A stretch of DNA of 64,000 nucleotides, from positions 1 to 64,000 of the forward strand of contig JALFRA010000009.1 of NCBI GenBank assembly GCA_022785125.1, given 5' to 3'. The position numbers and the translations under genes were made by a program. Origin of the DNA: Clostridiales bacterium (GTDB lineage Bacteria > Bacillota > Clostridia > Oscillospirales > Oscillospiraceae). Positions 49,250-58,763 of the stretch are shown here, piece after piece; positions within the stretch are counted from its first letter, which is position 1, and every line of letters begins with the position of its first letter. Under the pieces are notes generated by a model. The model ran no database searches. It saw nothing but the letters and a program-made list of their open reading frames with translations, and had not been told where the DNA came from.

Positions 49250-49928
49250 ATGCGGATCTTGCTGGTGGAAGATGAAGAATATATGGCGCAGGCTGTGGCA
49301 CAAGTTTTAGAAAAAAACAATTATACCGTCGATCTGGCTCACGACGGAACATACGGCCTGGACTGTGCGCTTTCTGGTATCTATGACAGTATCATTCTGG
49401 ATATTATGCTGCCGGAACACAGCGGTTTGGAAATCCTGAAAATAATTCGCCAGGAAAAAATTGCGGTCCCCGTCCTGTTGCTTACCGCCAAGAGTGAGAC
49501 GGAGGACAAAGTGACCGGGCTGGACTTGGGGGGCGGATGATTACCTGACAAAGCCCTTTGAAATGCAGGAGCTGTTGGCCCGACTGCGGGTTTTGGCCAG
49601 GAGGAAACAGGAAATTTCTGCTCAGAGTGGGTGTGCGTTTGGGGATATATATTTGAATCCTTACACCCTGTCTCTCTATTGCAGAAACCAGTCATTTAAA
49701 CTCACCTTGAAAGAAAGCCAACTTTTAGAAATGTTGATGGACGCGCGAGGCGGCGTGATTTCAAAAGACCGGATCATTGAGAAGGTCTGGGGGTTTGACA
49801 GTGATGCCGAGGATCGCCATGTGGAGGTCTACATCTCATTTTTGCGAAAAAAATTAAAGGCTTTGGGGACTGATACCTCCATCGAGACAGTCCGCGGAAT
49901 GGGGTATGCACTGCGGGCTGGGAGGTAA
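49250..49928 (+). pseudogene. OmpR-family response regulator, frameshifted
   Basis: ATG at 49250 (aaggagg). The receiver half reads RILLVEDEEYMAQAVAQVLE and DSIILDIMLPEHSGLE (phospho-Asp), LLLTAKSE, then goes out of frame in a run of six G (49528-49533) and stops at 49538-49540. Removing one G restores LGADDYLTKPFEMQELLARL and a full winged-helix domain ending near 49928, 225 residues in all. So a single-base expansion of a G5 tract inactivates it, unless the run is a sequencing error or a reversible slip. Partner of the adjacent kinase. Confidence 0.85.
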
Positions 49929-49932
49929 GCAT

Positions 49933-51200
49933 ATGTTCAAAAAGCTGAAACACCGTTTTATCCTCACCAACATGGCAATGCTGTCGATAGTGCTTTTGCT
50001 TTCTTTCGCCGCCGTTTATCTGATTACTGCCTATCAAATACAAAAGCAAAATCTATTGAAACTGGAGAATATTCATTCCACTACCCTTCGCTACCAAGAA
50101 GCCAATGAAAGAAGTGATTCTTTCCAAATAGTTGGAGTTGCCCAGGAGTATGCCGATGCCTTTGGCGTGATTGTGGATGAACAAAATCAATCGGTTTTTG
50201 ACAGTTCTTTTGGCGCACTATCCAGGGAGTGGATTAACCAGGCCATCCAACAGACCAACGGGCGTAAAGAAGGAGAAATTGAATTGGAGGGGCGGCGGTT
50301 CCTCTTTTCAAGGACTCCTGCCTATGCGAAGGTGGAGTCCACTTCCGAGGACGCCACCATTGAGCAATTCAGCCAGATTGCGTTTTTGGACATTACAGTG
50401 TCAAAGCAAAGTTTACTGGAACTATTGGCCGCTTTTGTAGGCGTAGGCGTCCTGACACTGCTGGCTATGCTGGGAATCAGTATCCTGTTGGCAAAACGGG
50501 CGGTTGTTCCTATCGAGCAGTCCTATCATAAGCAAAAGCAGTTTGTTCAGGATGCGTCTCATGAACTCAAAACTCCGCTGGCTTCGATCCGCGCCAACCT
50601 GGAGGCATTGCAGGCAAATAAGCAGAAAACCATCCAGAGCCAGGAAAAATGGTTGGATCACATTTCCCATGAAACCGGGCGCATGAGTAAGCTGGTGACA
50701 GAACTTCTGGAGCTTGCACGTGCCGACCAGACGGAGCAAGCGGTAAAGCTGGAACCGATCTGCCTGAGCAATTTGCTGGAGCGCACCCTTCTGTCTGTTG
50801 AGACTATGCTATATGAAAAAGGGGTTTCTCTTGAGCAGCAAATTGAGACAGACGTTTCTGTGGACGGCGACCTGGATAAAGCGGAACAGGCGATTCAGAT
50901 TTTGCTGGATAATGCTTGCAAATATACAAATACAGGAGGACCATTGAGGTCTGCCTGCATCGCCAGAGGAAATATGCAATCCTTACAGTTTCCAATACGG
51001 GAGAAGGAATCCCACCAGAGCATATGGATAAAATCTTCGACCGCTTTTATCGGGTAGATAATTCCCGGAAACACACAGGCAGTTACGGTTTGGGATTGTC
51101 CATTGCCAAGTCCCTTGCGGAACAGATGGGAGCAACCTTGCCCGTATGCAGTGAGCCAAACCAAAAGACTACATTTACCATCCGCTGGGAACGCATTTAA
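49933..51200 (+). pseudogene. sensor histidine kinase, frameshifted near the ATPase domain
   Basis: ATG at 49933 (GGAGGT). Two transmembrane helices (about 14-36 and 158-182), extracellular loop of about 120 residues, HAMP-like linker, HisKA with FVQDASHELKTPLASIRAN (His phosphorylation site), and the N-box ILLDNACKYTNTGG. The frame then breaks at about 50940: one base missing after GGAGG moves reading to a frame that stops at 51055-51057. The true C-terminus continues in another frame (TIEVCL..., GEGIPPEHMDKIFDRFYRVD, GLGLSIAKSLAEQMG) to 51200. Repaired length would be 422 residues. Confidence 0.85.
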
Positions 51201-51215
51201 CCAGAACCCCTGAGT

Positions 51216-51245
51216 AAAAGCCTTCGGAATACTCCGAAGGCTTTT
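51216..51245 (+). terminator. terminator after the kinase gene
   Basis: AAAAGCCTTCGGA (51216-51228), ATAC, TCCGAAGGCTTTT (51233-51245). Confidence 0.85.
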
Positions 51246-51270
51246 CATTTTTCTGATCTGCCATTATAGC

Positions 51271-51297
51271 TTTCTTAAAGGTGCGCCTTATATACTG
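51271..51297 (+). promoter_or_regulatory. second activator-type promoter, same architecture
   Basis: TTTCTTAAAGGT (51271-51282), 8 bp, TATACTG (51291-51297), identical to the arrangement before the response regulator gene. It would drive the broken DUF6809-like gene. A leader of about 120 nt follows, including a short open frame of 22 codons at 51361-51429 whose stop overlaps the next start. Confidence 0.65.
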
Positions 51298-51426
51298 CTT
51301 TGGTAAGGAAGCCAACAAGGAGGCGCGCAGTAAAAGTGAACATACGAAAGCATAAGATTCTATGAATTTGCAGTGGCTTTTTAGCCTACCTGTGGTATTG
51401 TGTCTTGCTGCAGGGAGGCGGGACAC

Positions 51427-51716
51427 ATGAACGATACATTGAAATTACTGTACAACAGATTTCATACCGCTTTATCCATGTCAGAGGCTGAACAAGGAAT
51501 TGAAACTTATCACGGGAAACTCATTGAGCGTCTGGAAAAACCTAGGAGAAAACTGGTGCTCGGGTCATGGACGCACAGGGCCTAATTGCAGAGGAACGTT
51601 CTATGGACAGCTTCCTTTGCGGGTTCCAGTTGGCATGGGAACTGGCATATAAACGGAATCATTTTGAAATGAAAAGGCATCCATCTTCAGTGGAAGAAAC
51701 GGAGACGGATACCTGA
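51427..51716 (+). pseudogene. DUF6809-like gene, frameshifted
   Basis: ATG at 51427 (gggagg). It reads MNDTLKLLYNRFHTALSM and IERLEKPRRKLVLG, then shifts and stops at 51585. The other frame continues VMDAQGLIAEERSMDSFLCGFQLAWELAYKR to a TGA at 51714-51716, matching the usual E..F..GF.LA ending. One lost base at the CTC-GGG junction (about 51559) explains the break. If repaired, about 96 residues. Function of this family unknown; a shorter relative lies at 11.0 kb. The stop abuts the converging ECF gene. Confidence 0.7.
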
Positions 51717-52295
51717 TTACACCACGCCTGCTTTTTCAAAATGCTTCTTGAGCATTCTATTTGCAATGAAAGAACCCAATAGAGCACAAAGGGCAGTCAC
51801 AGCAAGCATCAGAACAGCAAACCACGGTGTTGTCATATTTGTCAGGATTTGCAGATATTCCGTTCCAAAACTATCTGCATACAGTTCCATGGTTTGAGAG
51901 GCCATAAACAAAAACGGCACATACATTCCGCCAAAGCTGAGCGCCAGTGTGGTAAGGACCCATCCCAATGTCAATGTACTGGTTTTGCAAATATCTTTTT
52001 TACGCATAACAAGAAGATTTATGGCAGCGGCAGTAATACACAAAAGAATGCAGGGAATATAAAAATCAATCATTCCCATCACAGCGGTATAAATGAACAG
52101 CATAAATGGATTTTTGGTTTTTACCGCCACAAGAAAATAGGTGATACCTGCAAGGATCGACCATGCAGGCAAAACCAGTACCATCGTATAAGGCGTCATT
52201 GCCAGGAGCGCACAGAGCGCATACAGCACAAAGCCGCAGGCCATCAGCAGTGCGGTAACGACCAGATCTTTGGCTTGAAACTTTTTTGAATTCAT
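51717..52295 (-). CDS. ECF transporter substrate-binding (S) subunit, MptD/Trep_Strep family
   Basis: 192 residues, about five or six transmembrane helices. The sequence SKKFQAKDLVVTALLMACGFVLYAL with the early helix and the YTAVMGMIDFY segment fits the TIGR02185/Trep_Strep group of energy-coupling-factor S components. These are found with an ECF T subunit and double ATPase, as here. Substrate of this group is not firmly known; iron-chelate, heme and vitamin cargoes have been suggested for relatives. Last gene of a six-gene operon. RBS aaaaggagg. Confidence 0.8.
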   Translation of the reverse strand: MNSKKFQAKDLVVTALLMACGFVLYALCALLAMTPYTMVLVLPAWSILAGITYFLVAVKTKNPFMLFIYTAVMGMIDFYIPCILLCITAAAINLLVMRKKDICKTSTLTLGWVLTTLALSFGGMYVPFLFMASQTMELYADSFGTEYLQILTNMTTPWFAVLMLAVTALCALLGSFIANRMLKKHFEKAGVV

Positions 52296-52313
52296 CGGAA
52301 CTCCTCCTTTTGA

Positions 52314-53015
52314 TCATAAAAATGAGTATATGATAATGGCTGTATACAGAACCATCATACCAAAAAGAATCACAGTATCTTTGGCCCCAAAGCGAATATT
52401 GCGATAGTGCGTTTTCTGACAGGGAAAGCTGATCCCTCTGGTTTCGGCAGAGGCGGAAAGCTCCGTGGCTGTCATCAGCACCCGCATGAGAAGCGGCACC
52501 AGAAAACCTTCGTAGACCTGTACGAGGTGTAAGAGAAGCTGCCTGGGCGTCAGGCCGATCCCCCTTGTCTGCATTCCCTGTTTGATATAAGTAATATCCT
52601 GCCGCAAAGACGGGATAAAACGCAGGATAATGGCAAACGGCAATACAATACACATGGGCAGCCGCATATTCTGCAATGCGTTGATCAGCTCTGTAATGTC
52701 GGTGGTTTGATAGAGGATCACCATGGAAAGGGATATGCTGATGATCCGCAGGAAAAACAGGTGGATCATCGAAGTAAAAAACAAAGGCACGATTTGGGCA
52801 ACCAGAAAGAGAAGCGTATAAACCGCCGCAAATTTTGTCGCAACGCCATACAGCCCATTTGCCAGTACAAACACAACGACAACAGCGAACAGGAAAACCC
52901 CCGTATATTCACCGCTCAGGGCGAAAGCCAGGAGTGTGGTCAGCAGGATTTGCAGAATCTTCAGCCTGGGGTCGTAGTAAAAACCTTTTCTATGTGGTAT
53001 AGAGCCGTTTCCCAT
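52314..53015 (-). CDS. ECF transporter transmembrane (T) subunit
   Basis: 233 residues from the ATG at 53015 (agggggtg RBS); the open frame upstream overlaps the ATPase gene. Starts MGNGSIPHRKGFYYDPRLKI. Multiple helices, with the CbiQ/EcfT coupling region QGMQTRGIGL (Arg-Gly helix pattern in place of the ARG motif) and a second helix AETRGIS. It transmits ATPase movement to the S subunit. It overlaps the ATPase stop by 26 bp. Confidence 0.85.
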   Translation of the reverse strand: MGNGSIPHRKGFYYDPRLKILQILLTTLLAFALSGEYTGVFLFAVVVVFVLANGLYGVATKFAAVYTLLFLVAQIVPLFFTSMIHLFFLRIISISLSMVILYQTTDITELINALQNMRLPMCIVLPFAIILRFIPSLRQDITYIKQGMQTRGIGLTPRQLLLHLVQVYEGFLVPLLMRVLMTATELSASAETRGISFPCQKTHYRNIRFGAKDTVILFGMMVLYTAIIIYSFL

Positions 53016-54528
53016 CGGCTTCACCCCCTGTCCGCTGCATATCTTCCTCCATGAACCTTCGGATACCTTGCAGGGTTTCTGTATCTTTGACCTTCCTGTC
53101 TTCCAGCAGAGCACCGCCGGAGAGCAGGCATACCCTGTCTGCCACAAGGCTCAACAGCTCCAAATCATGTGTAATGACAATGACCAGCTTTCCGATTGCC
53201 TGCATTTTTTGAATCGCAGCGGATACAGCCAGCATATTGGTATAGTCCAACCCGCTGGTGGGTTCATCCAGGACAATGACCGGCTTTTCGGAAAGCAGCG
53301 CCGCAGCGATGGTCACACGCTGCTTTTGCCCACCGGAAAGGGCATAAGGATGTACCGTTCGGAATGGTTCCAAATGTAGAGATTTCAGGATCTCTGTGAT
53401 TTTTTCTTCCAGTTCCGGCGTTTTTTTATGCCCCAGCCGCAGCTCCGCTTCCACACTGTCTGTATATAGCTGATGGTCTGCTTCCTGCATGACGAAATAC
53501 ACCTGATCTGAAAGTTTGCTGCCTTTGACCTTTTTCCCGTTGTACAAAATCGTTCCTGACCGAAAAGGGATCAGCCCGGAAAGCGCCTTTCCAAGCGTGG
53601 TTTTGCCGGTTCCGTTTTTTCCCACAAGGCCGATCACTTCGCCGCCCGATGCCCGAAAAGAAACATCTTGCAGCAGGTCGTTTCCTTTATCCCATGCAAA
53701 GCATAGCTTTTGAACAGCAAGCGTAACCGACGCATTGCCTTTGGCGTCCGCAGTTTCTTTCCCATAGGAAACGCTTTTCAAATCGAAGGTACGCAGTCTG
53801 CGCTCCTCCATTTGTGCGGCGGTCAACCGTGACATTTCCTGCTGGGTGAACACTTCCGCAATCCTGCCCTGTTCGATGCGGATAAAGCGGTCAGCCAAAT
53901 CGTTCAGATAGAACAATCTGTGTTCCGACAGGATCACGGTATGCCCTTGTTGTTTTAACCGCAATAAAATATCATGAATCTGGTAGATGGACTGAATATC
54001 CAGATTGGCGGATGGTTCATCCAATACAAAGATATCCGGCTGTAAGGTGAGTGCGGCGGCAAAAGCAATTTTCTGTCGCTCTCCGCTGGATAGATCAAAC
54101 ACATTTTTCTCACGAAGATGTTGGATGCCGAGGGTTGAAAAGGCATTTTCTACACGGCGCACCATTTCTTCATGGGGTACGCCGTAGTTTTCACAGGCAA
54201 ACGCCACCTCGCAGGAGCTGTTGGTGGTAAAGAACTGGCTTCTTGGGTCTTGAAAAATGGAAGCAATTCGTTTTCCGGCCTCTCCCACGGAGGTCAGGCG
54301 AATATCCTTTCCCAAAACCTGCGCCGTCCCCTGCAAATCACCCTCATAAAAATGGGGAATTAAGTGATTGATACAGCGGGTCAGGCTGGTTTTTCCGCAG
54401 CCGCTTTCTCCCGTGAGAACAAGAAACTCCCCGGCGTGAACATGGAGACTGGCATGGTCGATGCTCGGCTTTTTCTGATTCTCGTACTGGAAGCTCACAT
54501 CCTCCAGTACGATTTGTTTTACGTTCAT
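52990..54528 (-). CDS. ECF transporter double ATPase
   Basis: 512 residues, two complete ABC domains. Domain 1 (1-235): Walker A TGESGCGKTS, Q-loop FQDPRSQFF, signature LSSGERQKIAFAAAL, Walker B IFVLDEPSANLD. Domain 2 (about 268-490): Walker A VGKNGTGKTTLG, signature LSGGQKQRVTIAAALL, Walker B VIVLDEPTSGLD, H-loop ITHDLE. The fused EcfA1-EcfA2 arrangement is usual for this S-subunit group (YkoD/MptE-like). With the T and S genes it forms a dedicated ECF importer. Confidence 0.93.
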   Translation of the reverse strand: MNVKQIVLEDVSFQYENQKKPSIDHASLHVHAGEFLVLTGESGCGKTSLTRCINHLIPHFYEGDLQGTAQVLGKDIRLTSVGEAGKRIASIFQDPRSQFFTTNSSCEVAFACENYGVPHEEMVRRVENAFSTLGIQHLREKNVFDLSSGERQKIAFAAALTLQPDIFVLDEPSANLDIQSIYQIHDILLRLKQQGHTVILSEHRLFYLNDLADRFIRIEQGRIAEVFTQQEMSRLTAAQMEERRLRTFDLKSVSYGKETADAKGNASVTLAVQKLCFAWDKGNDLLQDVSFRASGGEVIGLVGKNGTGKTTLGKALSGLIPFRSGTILYNGKKVKGSKLSDQVYFVMQEADHQLYTDSVEAELRLGHKKTPELEEKITEILKSLHLEPFRTVHPYALSGGQKQRVTIAAALLSEKPVIVLDEPTSGLDYTNMLAVSAAIQKMQAIGKLVIVITHDLELLSLVADRVCLLSGGALLEDRKVKDTETLQGIRRFMEEDMQRTGGEADGKRLYTT

Positions 54529-54542
54529 TCGGATAGATCACC

Positions 54543-56273
54543 TCACAGTTTCCAGCTGATCGCCTGTTTCCGGCACTCCAGGAAAGTGCGGTAAATACCC
54601 GGTTTTGCAGCCAGTTCCCGATGGGTCCCGCGCTGGACGATACAGCCTTTATCAATCACCAGAATCTGGTCGGCGCTGCGAACCGTGGAGAGCCTGTGTG
54701 CAATGGAAATCAGCGTTTTGTTCCTGGTCAGTTCCGTAATCGCCTGAATGAGTTCATGTTCGTTTTCCGGGTCTACGCTGGAGGTAGCTTCGTCCAGAAT
54801 CACAATGGGCGCATCCTTCAAAATCGCACGGGCAATGGAAATGCGCTGCTTTTCGCCGCCGGATAGGGTGGAGCCGGATTCGCCAATCACTGTCTGATAC
54901 CCCTGCGGCAGTTTTTCAATAAATTCGTGGCAGCAGGCTTTTTTTGCCGCCGTAACCACTTCCTCGTGGGTGGCGGTTGGCTTGCCGAATTTGATGTTGT
55001 TTTCAATGGTATCGTGAAACAGATACACCTTCTGAAACACCATGCTGATCTGTGAGAGAAGGGAATCACAAGTGTATTCCTTTACGTTATGCCCGCCAAC
55101 CAGCACTTCTCCGGCCGATACATCCCAAAACCGCGCCAGCATATTGCAGAGTGTTGTTTTTCCAGAGCCGGACGGCCCCACGAGGGCACAGGTCGTCCCC
55201 TGTGGAATGGTGAGCGATACATCCTTCAGAATGGGTCTGCTGTCATAGCCAAAATTCACATGACGAAACTCAATATTGAAATTTTCCGGCTGGATCGTTG
55301 TACCGTTTTCATCCAGCACAGGAATATCAGCAATCTGATCCAGGCGATCCAGCTGCGTTGCAAGCGTTTTACTTAAAAATGCTCCATCCCCCAAAAGTTC
55401 CAGCTCCATAAAAATCAAAAACGCACTGATTATAAACATCAAACAGTAGGGCAGGGTGATGGCGCCGGTTAAATAAAGCGCGGTTGTAAGCAGCACAAGA
55501 AGACAGCTGGTAACTTTATACACCGCCTCATAGGCTTTCATCAGCTTTGCGGTGGTAACTGTAACGGCAATGTTGCTGTGGCATTTGTTTTCAAAAGCAG
55601 CGTCCATTTTGCCCTTGCCGTCCCTGCCCTTGCCGAAGGAGCGAAGCACGGAAATGCCTTTGATGTATTCCAGCGCCGTACCCACCATGATTTCCTGTGC
55701 TTTCTGCATATCTCCGGTATGCTGGCCCGCGGCTTTCTTGATTTTCTGCAGAACCAGTATTCCCATGCCGATTCCGGCAAGAGAGAGCAGACCCACCGGC
55801 GGGCAGAACACCAGCAGCATGAGTGTCATGGCAAGAGCCTGCACAAAGCCGCCAACCAAAAAGGTCAGCGCAAGGGTGCAAGTACCCTCTAAATCCGAGA
55901 TGGTTGTGGTAAGTACCGATTGAATGGTGCCAAGGTTGTTTTCTGTAAAATATCCCATGGGTGCGTGTTTGAGCTGATTGCCGATTTCCAGGCGCTTCTC
56001 CCGGAAAATTTCATAGCCGGAAGCGCTCATTTTTACATCGCTGAGATACTGGAACAAAAAGCGCCCCGAAATGCTTGCCAGAATGATGCACACCGCCTGC
56101 AGGATCACTGTGGGCGTGAGATGCTCAATGTTGAGCGTGATGAGCAACACAGCAAAGAGCATGAAGGAAACACAGCAGGATTTGAAAGCATTGAAAATCA
56201 GCCCTGCGATAATCCGTGGGCGATATTTCCCAGAAAGGGTCAAAAGCCGTTTAACGATCGAGATCATCTTCAC
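54543..56273 (-). CDS. ABC exporter-fold protein, second of a heterodimer
   Basis: 576 residues. Six transmembrane helices (1-300), then an ATPase: Walker A GPSGSGKTTL, Q-loop MVFQKVYLF, signature LSGGEKQRISIARAIL, Walker B IVILDEATSSVD, H-loop IAHRL. It overlaps the upstream exporter gene by 23 bp; the pair should be a heterodimer. Paired exporter-fold ABC proteins next to iron or siderophore genes sometimes import (YbtPQ, IrtAB). Given the ECF genes that follow, an uptake or handling role for a chelate is possible; drug export is the alternative. Confidence 0.9.
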   Translation of the reverse strand: MKMISIVKRLLTLSGKYRPRIIAGLIFNAFKSCCVSFMLFAVLLITLNIEHLTPTVILQAVCIILASISGRFLFQYLSDVKMSASGYEIFREKRLEIGNQLKHAPMGYFTENNLGTIQSVLTTTISDLEGTCTLALTFLVGGFVQALAMTLMLLVFCPPVGLLSLAGIGMGILVLQKIKKAAGQHTGDMQKAQEIMVGTALEYIKGISVLRSFGKGRDGKGKMDAAFENKCHSNIAVTVTTAKLMKAYEAVYKVTSCLLVLLTTALYLTGAITLPYCLMFIISAFLIFMELELLGDGAFLSKTLATQLDRLDQIADIPVLDENGTTIQPENFNIEFRHVNFGYDSRPILKDVSLTIPQGTTCALVGPSGSGKTTLCNMLARFWDVSAGEVLVGGHNVKEYTCDSLLSQISMVFQKVYLFHDTIENNIKFGKPTATHEEVVTAAKKACCHEFIEKLPQGYQTVIGESGSTLSGGEKQRISIARAILKDAPIVILDEATSSVDPENEHELIQAITELTRNKTLISIAHRLSTVRSADQILVIDKGCIVQRGTHRELAAKPGIYRTFLECRKQAISWKL

Positions 56274-58026
56274 TCACTCCGTCCTCGTCGGTGTCTGCGG
56301 TACGGACATCATCGCTCCACAGACGGTGATACAGTGGGCAGCTTTCCAAAAGCTGCTGATGCTTTCCGCTGCCTGCGATTTTGCCTTGCTCCATCACAAG
56401 GATGGTGTCTGCGTCCTGGACCGTGGCAAGACGGTGCGCCACCACGATCAGGGTTTTCCCCTTTACCAGCCGGTTGATGGCAGCTTGGATCAGCGCTTCG
56501 TTTTCCGGGTCGGCATGGGCGGTGGCCTCATCCAAAATCACTACATTCGCTTTTTTGAGCATGGCTCTTGCAATGGTAATGCGCTGGCGCTCCCCGCCGG
56601 ACAGCCTGCCGCCTGCGTCGCCAGCTGTTGTATCATAGCCGTGCTCCAGCTGTAGAATGAAGTCGTGGCACTGTGCCGCTTTGGCGGCTGCTTCCACTTC
56701 ATCGTCAGTGGCAGACGGATTGCCCATACGGATATTTTCCCGAATGCTCTCGTCAAACAGGAAGTTGTCCTGTGCCACATAACTGATTTCATCCATGAGC
56801 TGTTGAAACGGAATCTCTTTGATGCTTTTGCCGCCGTAGCATACCTGTCCCCGCGACGCATCCCAGAACCCGGCCATCAGCTTTGCAATGGTCGATTTGC
56901 CGGAGCCGGATGGCCCGACGATGGCTGTGACGGTTCCCGGCTTTATGGTAAAGGATACATCATCAAGCACTTTTTCCTCATCGTATGCAAATGTGACGCT
57001 TTGAAAATGGAAGGATTCTTTGGGATCAAGCTGTACCGGCCTCTCCGGACGATGCAGTTCTTCCTTATCTAAAAATGCACCAATTTGATCCAGGCAGGCA
57101 TTGACTATACTGAACTGGTCGGAATATTTCCCGATTCTCATCAAAGGCGCAATAAGTCCAAGCGGAAGAATTAAGCAGGTGACAAAGACGGAAAGGGAAA
57201 TATCTCCGTTCATATACAGCCATGCGCCAGCAGGAAGTGTTCCCAGCAGGGTAGACGGCATAACTGCCATCACAAACGCAGACCAAAACCAGCTCTGTTT
57301 CCACCATGCCAGTGTGCTGTCGTGAAAAAAGTTGATGGCATTGGTAAACTTCCCATAGGAAGCCGCGCTTTGATGAAACGCCTTGATGACCTCAATGCCG
57401 TTGACATACTCCACCAGAGTACTGTTCATCTCGTTTTGCGCTCTCATGTAGGTAGCGCTCTTGTTTTCATAGTCCCGCATCATACCAATATACCCCAATG
57501 CCCCAAGGGGAATCGTACTCAGAGAAGCCAGCCCCATGCGCCAATCCAGTGCAAATGAGACAATCAGGCAGCAAATCGGGGCAACAATGTTCGAGGCGAT
57601 TTCCGGCATAAAATGCGCCATGGAATCCTCTAATTTTGATACAGTATCCACCATCAGGTTTTTCCATGCGCCCGTAGGCGTGTCCAGCACCACCCCTATG
57701 GGAACCCGCTGCATTTTATCGGCAATCAGGCTGCGGATGTTTTTCAAGATCCGATAGGTCGCCTTGTGAGACATAAACGAGGACTCGTATGTAAAAAACA
57801 CCTTGCCTAACTGTCCAGCCAGTGCGATGAAAAACAGAAGAATTGCGCTCTGCATGGTAACTGTTTGCAGATAAATTTGCTGGATCAGCACAGTTACGAC
57901 AAAAAAGGGCACCATGCCGAGGAGTTCACCCACTATCGCCAGAAAAGAGGAAAGGTACAATTTCCACTTACTCTCTCCGGCGTAATTGAGAAGCTGCCGG
58001 ATCGCCCCCGGCTTTTTTTGATTCAT
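56251..58026 (-). CDS. ABC exporter-fold protein, first of a heterodimer
   Basis: 591 residues. Six transmembrane helices (about 18-320), then ATPase: Walker A GPSGSGKST, Q-loop SYVAQDNFLF, signature LSGGERQRITIARAML, Walker B VVILDEATAHAD, H-loop VAHRL. Both ABC sites carry full motifs except that Walker B ends in Ala-His-Ala-Asp, slightly unusual at the D-loop. C-terminal tail is acidic. Start ATG after aaaaggggg. A palindrome (58044-58061) in the 65-bp gap after tetR suggests extra local control. Confidence 0.9.
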   Translation of the reverse strand: MNQKKPGAIRQLLNYAGESKWKLYLSSFLAIVGELLGMVPFFVVTVLIQQIYLQTVTMQSAILLFFIALAGQLGKVFFTYESSFMSHKATYRILKNIRSLIADKMQRVPIGVVLDTPTGAWKNLMVDTVSKLEDSMAHFMPEIASNIVAPICCLIVSFALDWRMGLASLSTIPLGALGYIGMMRDYENKSATYMRAQNEMNSTLVEYVNGIEVIKAFHQSAASYGKFTNAINFFHDSTLAWWKQSWFWSAFVMAVMPSTLLGTLPAGAWLYMNGDISLSVFVTCLILPLGLIAPLMRIGKYSDQFSIVNACLDQIGAFLDKEELHRPERPVQLDPKESFHFQSVTFAYDEEKVLDDVSFTIKPGTVTAIVGPSGSGKSTIAKLMAGFWDASRGQVCYGGKSIKEIPFQQLMDEISYVAQDNFLFDESIRENIRMGNPSATDDEVEAAAKAAQCHDFILQLEHGYDTTAGDAGGRLSGGERQRITIARAMLKKANVVILDEATAHADPENEALIQAAINRLVKGKTLIVVAHRLATVQDADTILVMEQGKIAGSGKHQQLLESCPLYHRLWSDDVRTADTDEDGVSEDDLDR

Positions 58027-58043
58027 AAAAACAACCCCCTTTT

Positions 58044-58061
58044 AGTTAGGGATGGCTAACT
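58044..58061 (-). promoter_or_regulatory. palindromic operator candidate before the ABC pair
   Basis: AGTTAG (58044-58049), 6 bp, CTAACT (58056-58061). The half-site resembles the GTTAG/CTAAC halves of DtxR/IdeR-type iron boxes but the spacer differs. On the minus strand TTGCAC about 16 bp upstream of TAACTA overlaps it and may be an internal promoter. Confidence 0.45.
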
Positions 58062-58091
58062 TATGTGCAAAAATAAATGGCATTCCGCCAC

Positions 58092-58727
58092 TTATTTTTG
58101 CTTGATCCCAAGCAGACCGTACCAACCGTAATGATGGAAGGTAATAATATTATGCACATACTGCCCGGCCTGCTCATGCGGTACATCATGCAGGATACAT
58201 TCACAGATCGCCGTGATGTAGCTGGTGGTAATGATGTGAATGTCCAATTCATTGGGCAGGTTATGAGCAATTCCGTTTTCATGCATCTTTTTTGTGAACG
58301 CAAGATTGCGCTTTGTATATCGCAGACTTGCGTCCTCTATAAAGTTTTCCACTTTCGAGCCGGCGCTGCACTTGAGCAGCAGTTGAAACGCTGCAAGGTG
58401 TTCATACATATACTGCACAAATTCCATGGCCATTCGATAAGACTGCTCTATGGAATCTGCTTGCAGTGCGTTTTGCAAATCTTCGGCGCTGTTTTGAGTG
58501 TGTTCCTCAATGTGATCCATTATGTCAAGCGTGTACTCATACACTTCTTTAACAAGTGTATAGAACAAATCCTCTTTGTTTTCAAAGTGGCGGTATATCG
58601 CCCCGGTTGTCACCTTGGCCGCCGCTGCAATGTCCTTAAGCTGTGTTTCCCGAAAGCCCTTTTTTAGAAATTCCGCCCTGGCACAATCCATAATCCGTTC
58701 CTTTGTTAAATCGGAACAGTAGCTCAA
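58092..58727 (-). CDS. TetR-family regulator of the ABC/ECF operon
   Basis: 211 residues from the TTG at 58727, which has an AGGGAGG RBS about 8 nt upstream; the longer frame to 58847 would cover the promoter. N-terminal HTH (about 10-50): IMDCARAEFLKKGFRETQLKDIAAAAKVTTGAIYRHFENKEDL over standard positions. The C-terminal domain has DUF-type helical repeats with no ligand family recognised. First gene of the operon that continues with the two ABC proteins and the ECF importer. Confidence 0.85.
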   Translation of the reverse strand: MSYCSDLTKERIMDCARAEFLKKGFRETQLKDIAAAAKVTTGAIYRHFENKEDLFYTLVKEVYEYTLDIMDHIEEHTQNSAEDLQNALQADSIEQSYRMAMEFVQYMYEHLAAFQLLLKCSAGSKVENFIEDASLRYTKRNLAFTKKMHENGIAHNLPNELDIHIITTSYITAICECILHDVPHEQAGQYVHNIITFHHYGWYGLLGIKQK

Positions 58728-58763
58728 ACCTGCTCCCTCCCTGTAGTGATTTTGATTTATTTT

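Noticed and set aside
51361..51429. 22-codon leader peptide before the DUF6809-like gene
   Set aside because: Frame and stop overlap look suggestive, but there is no RBS and the length is too short to support; mentioned only in the promoter entry.
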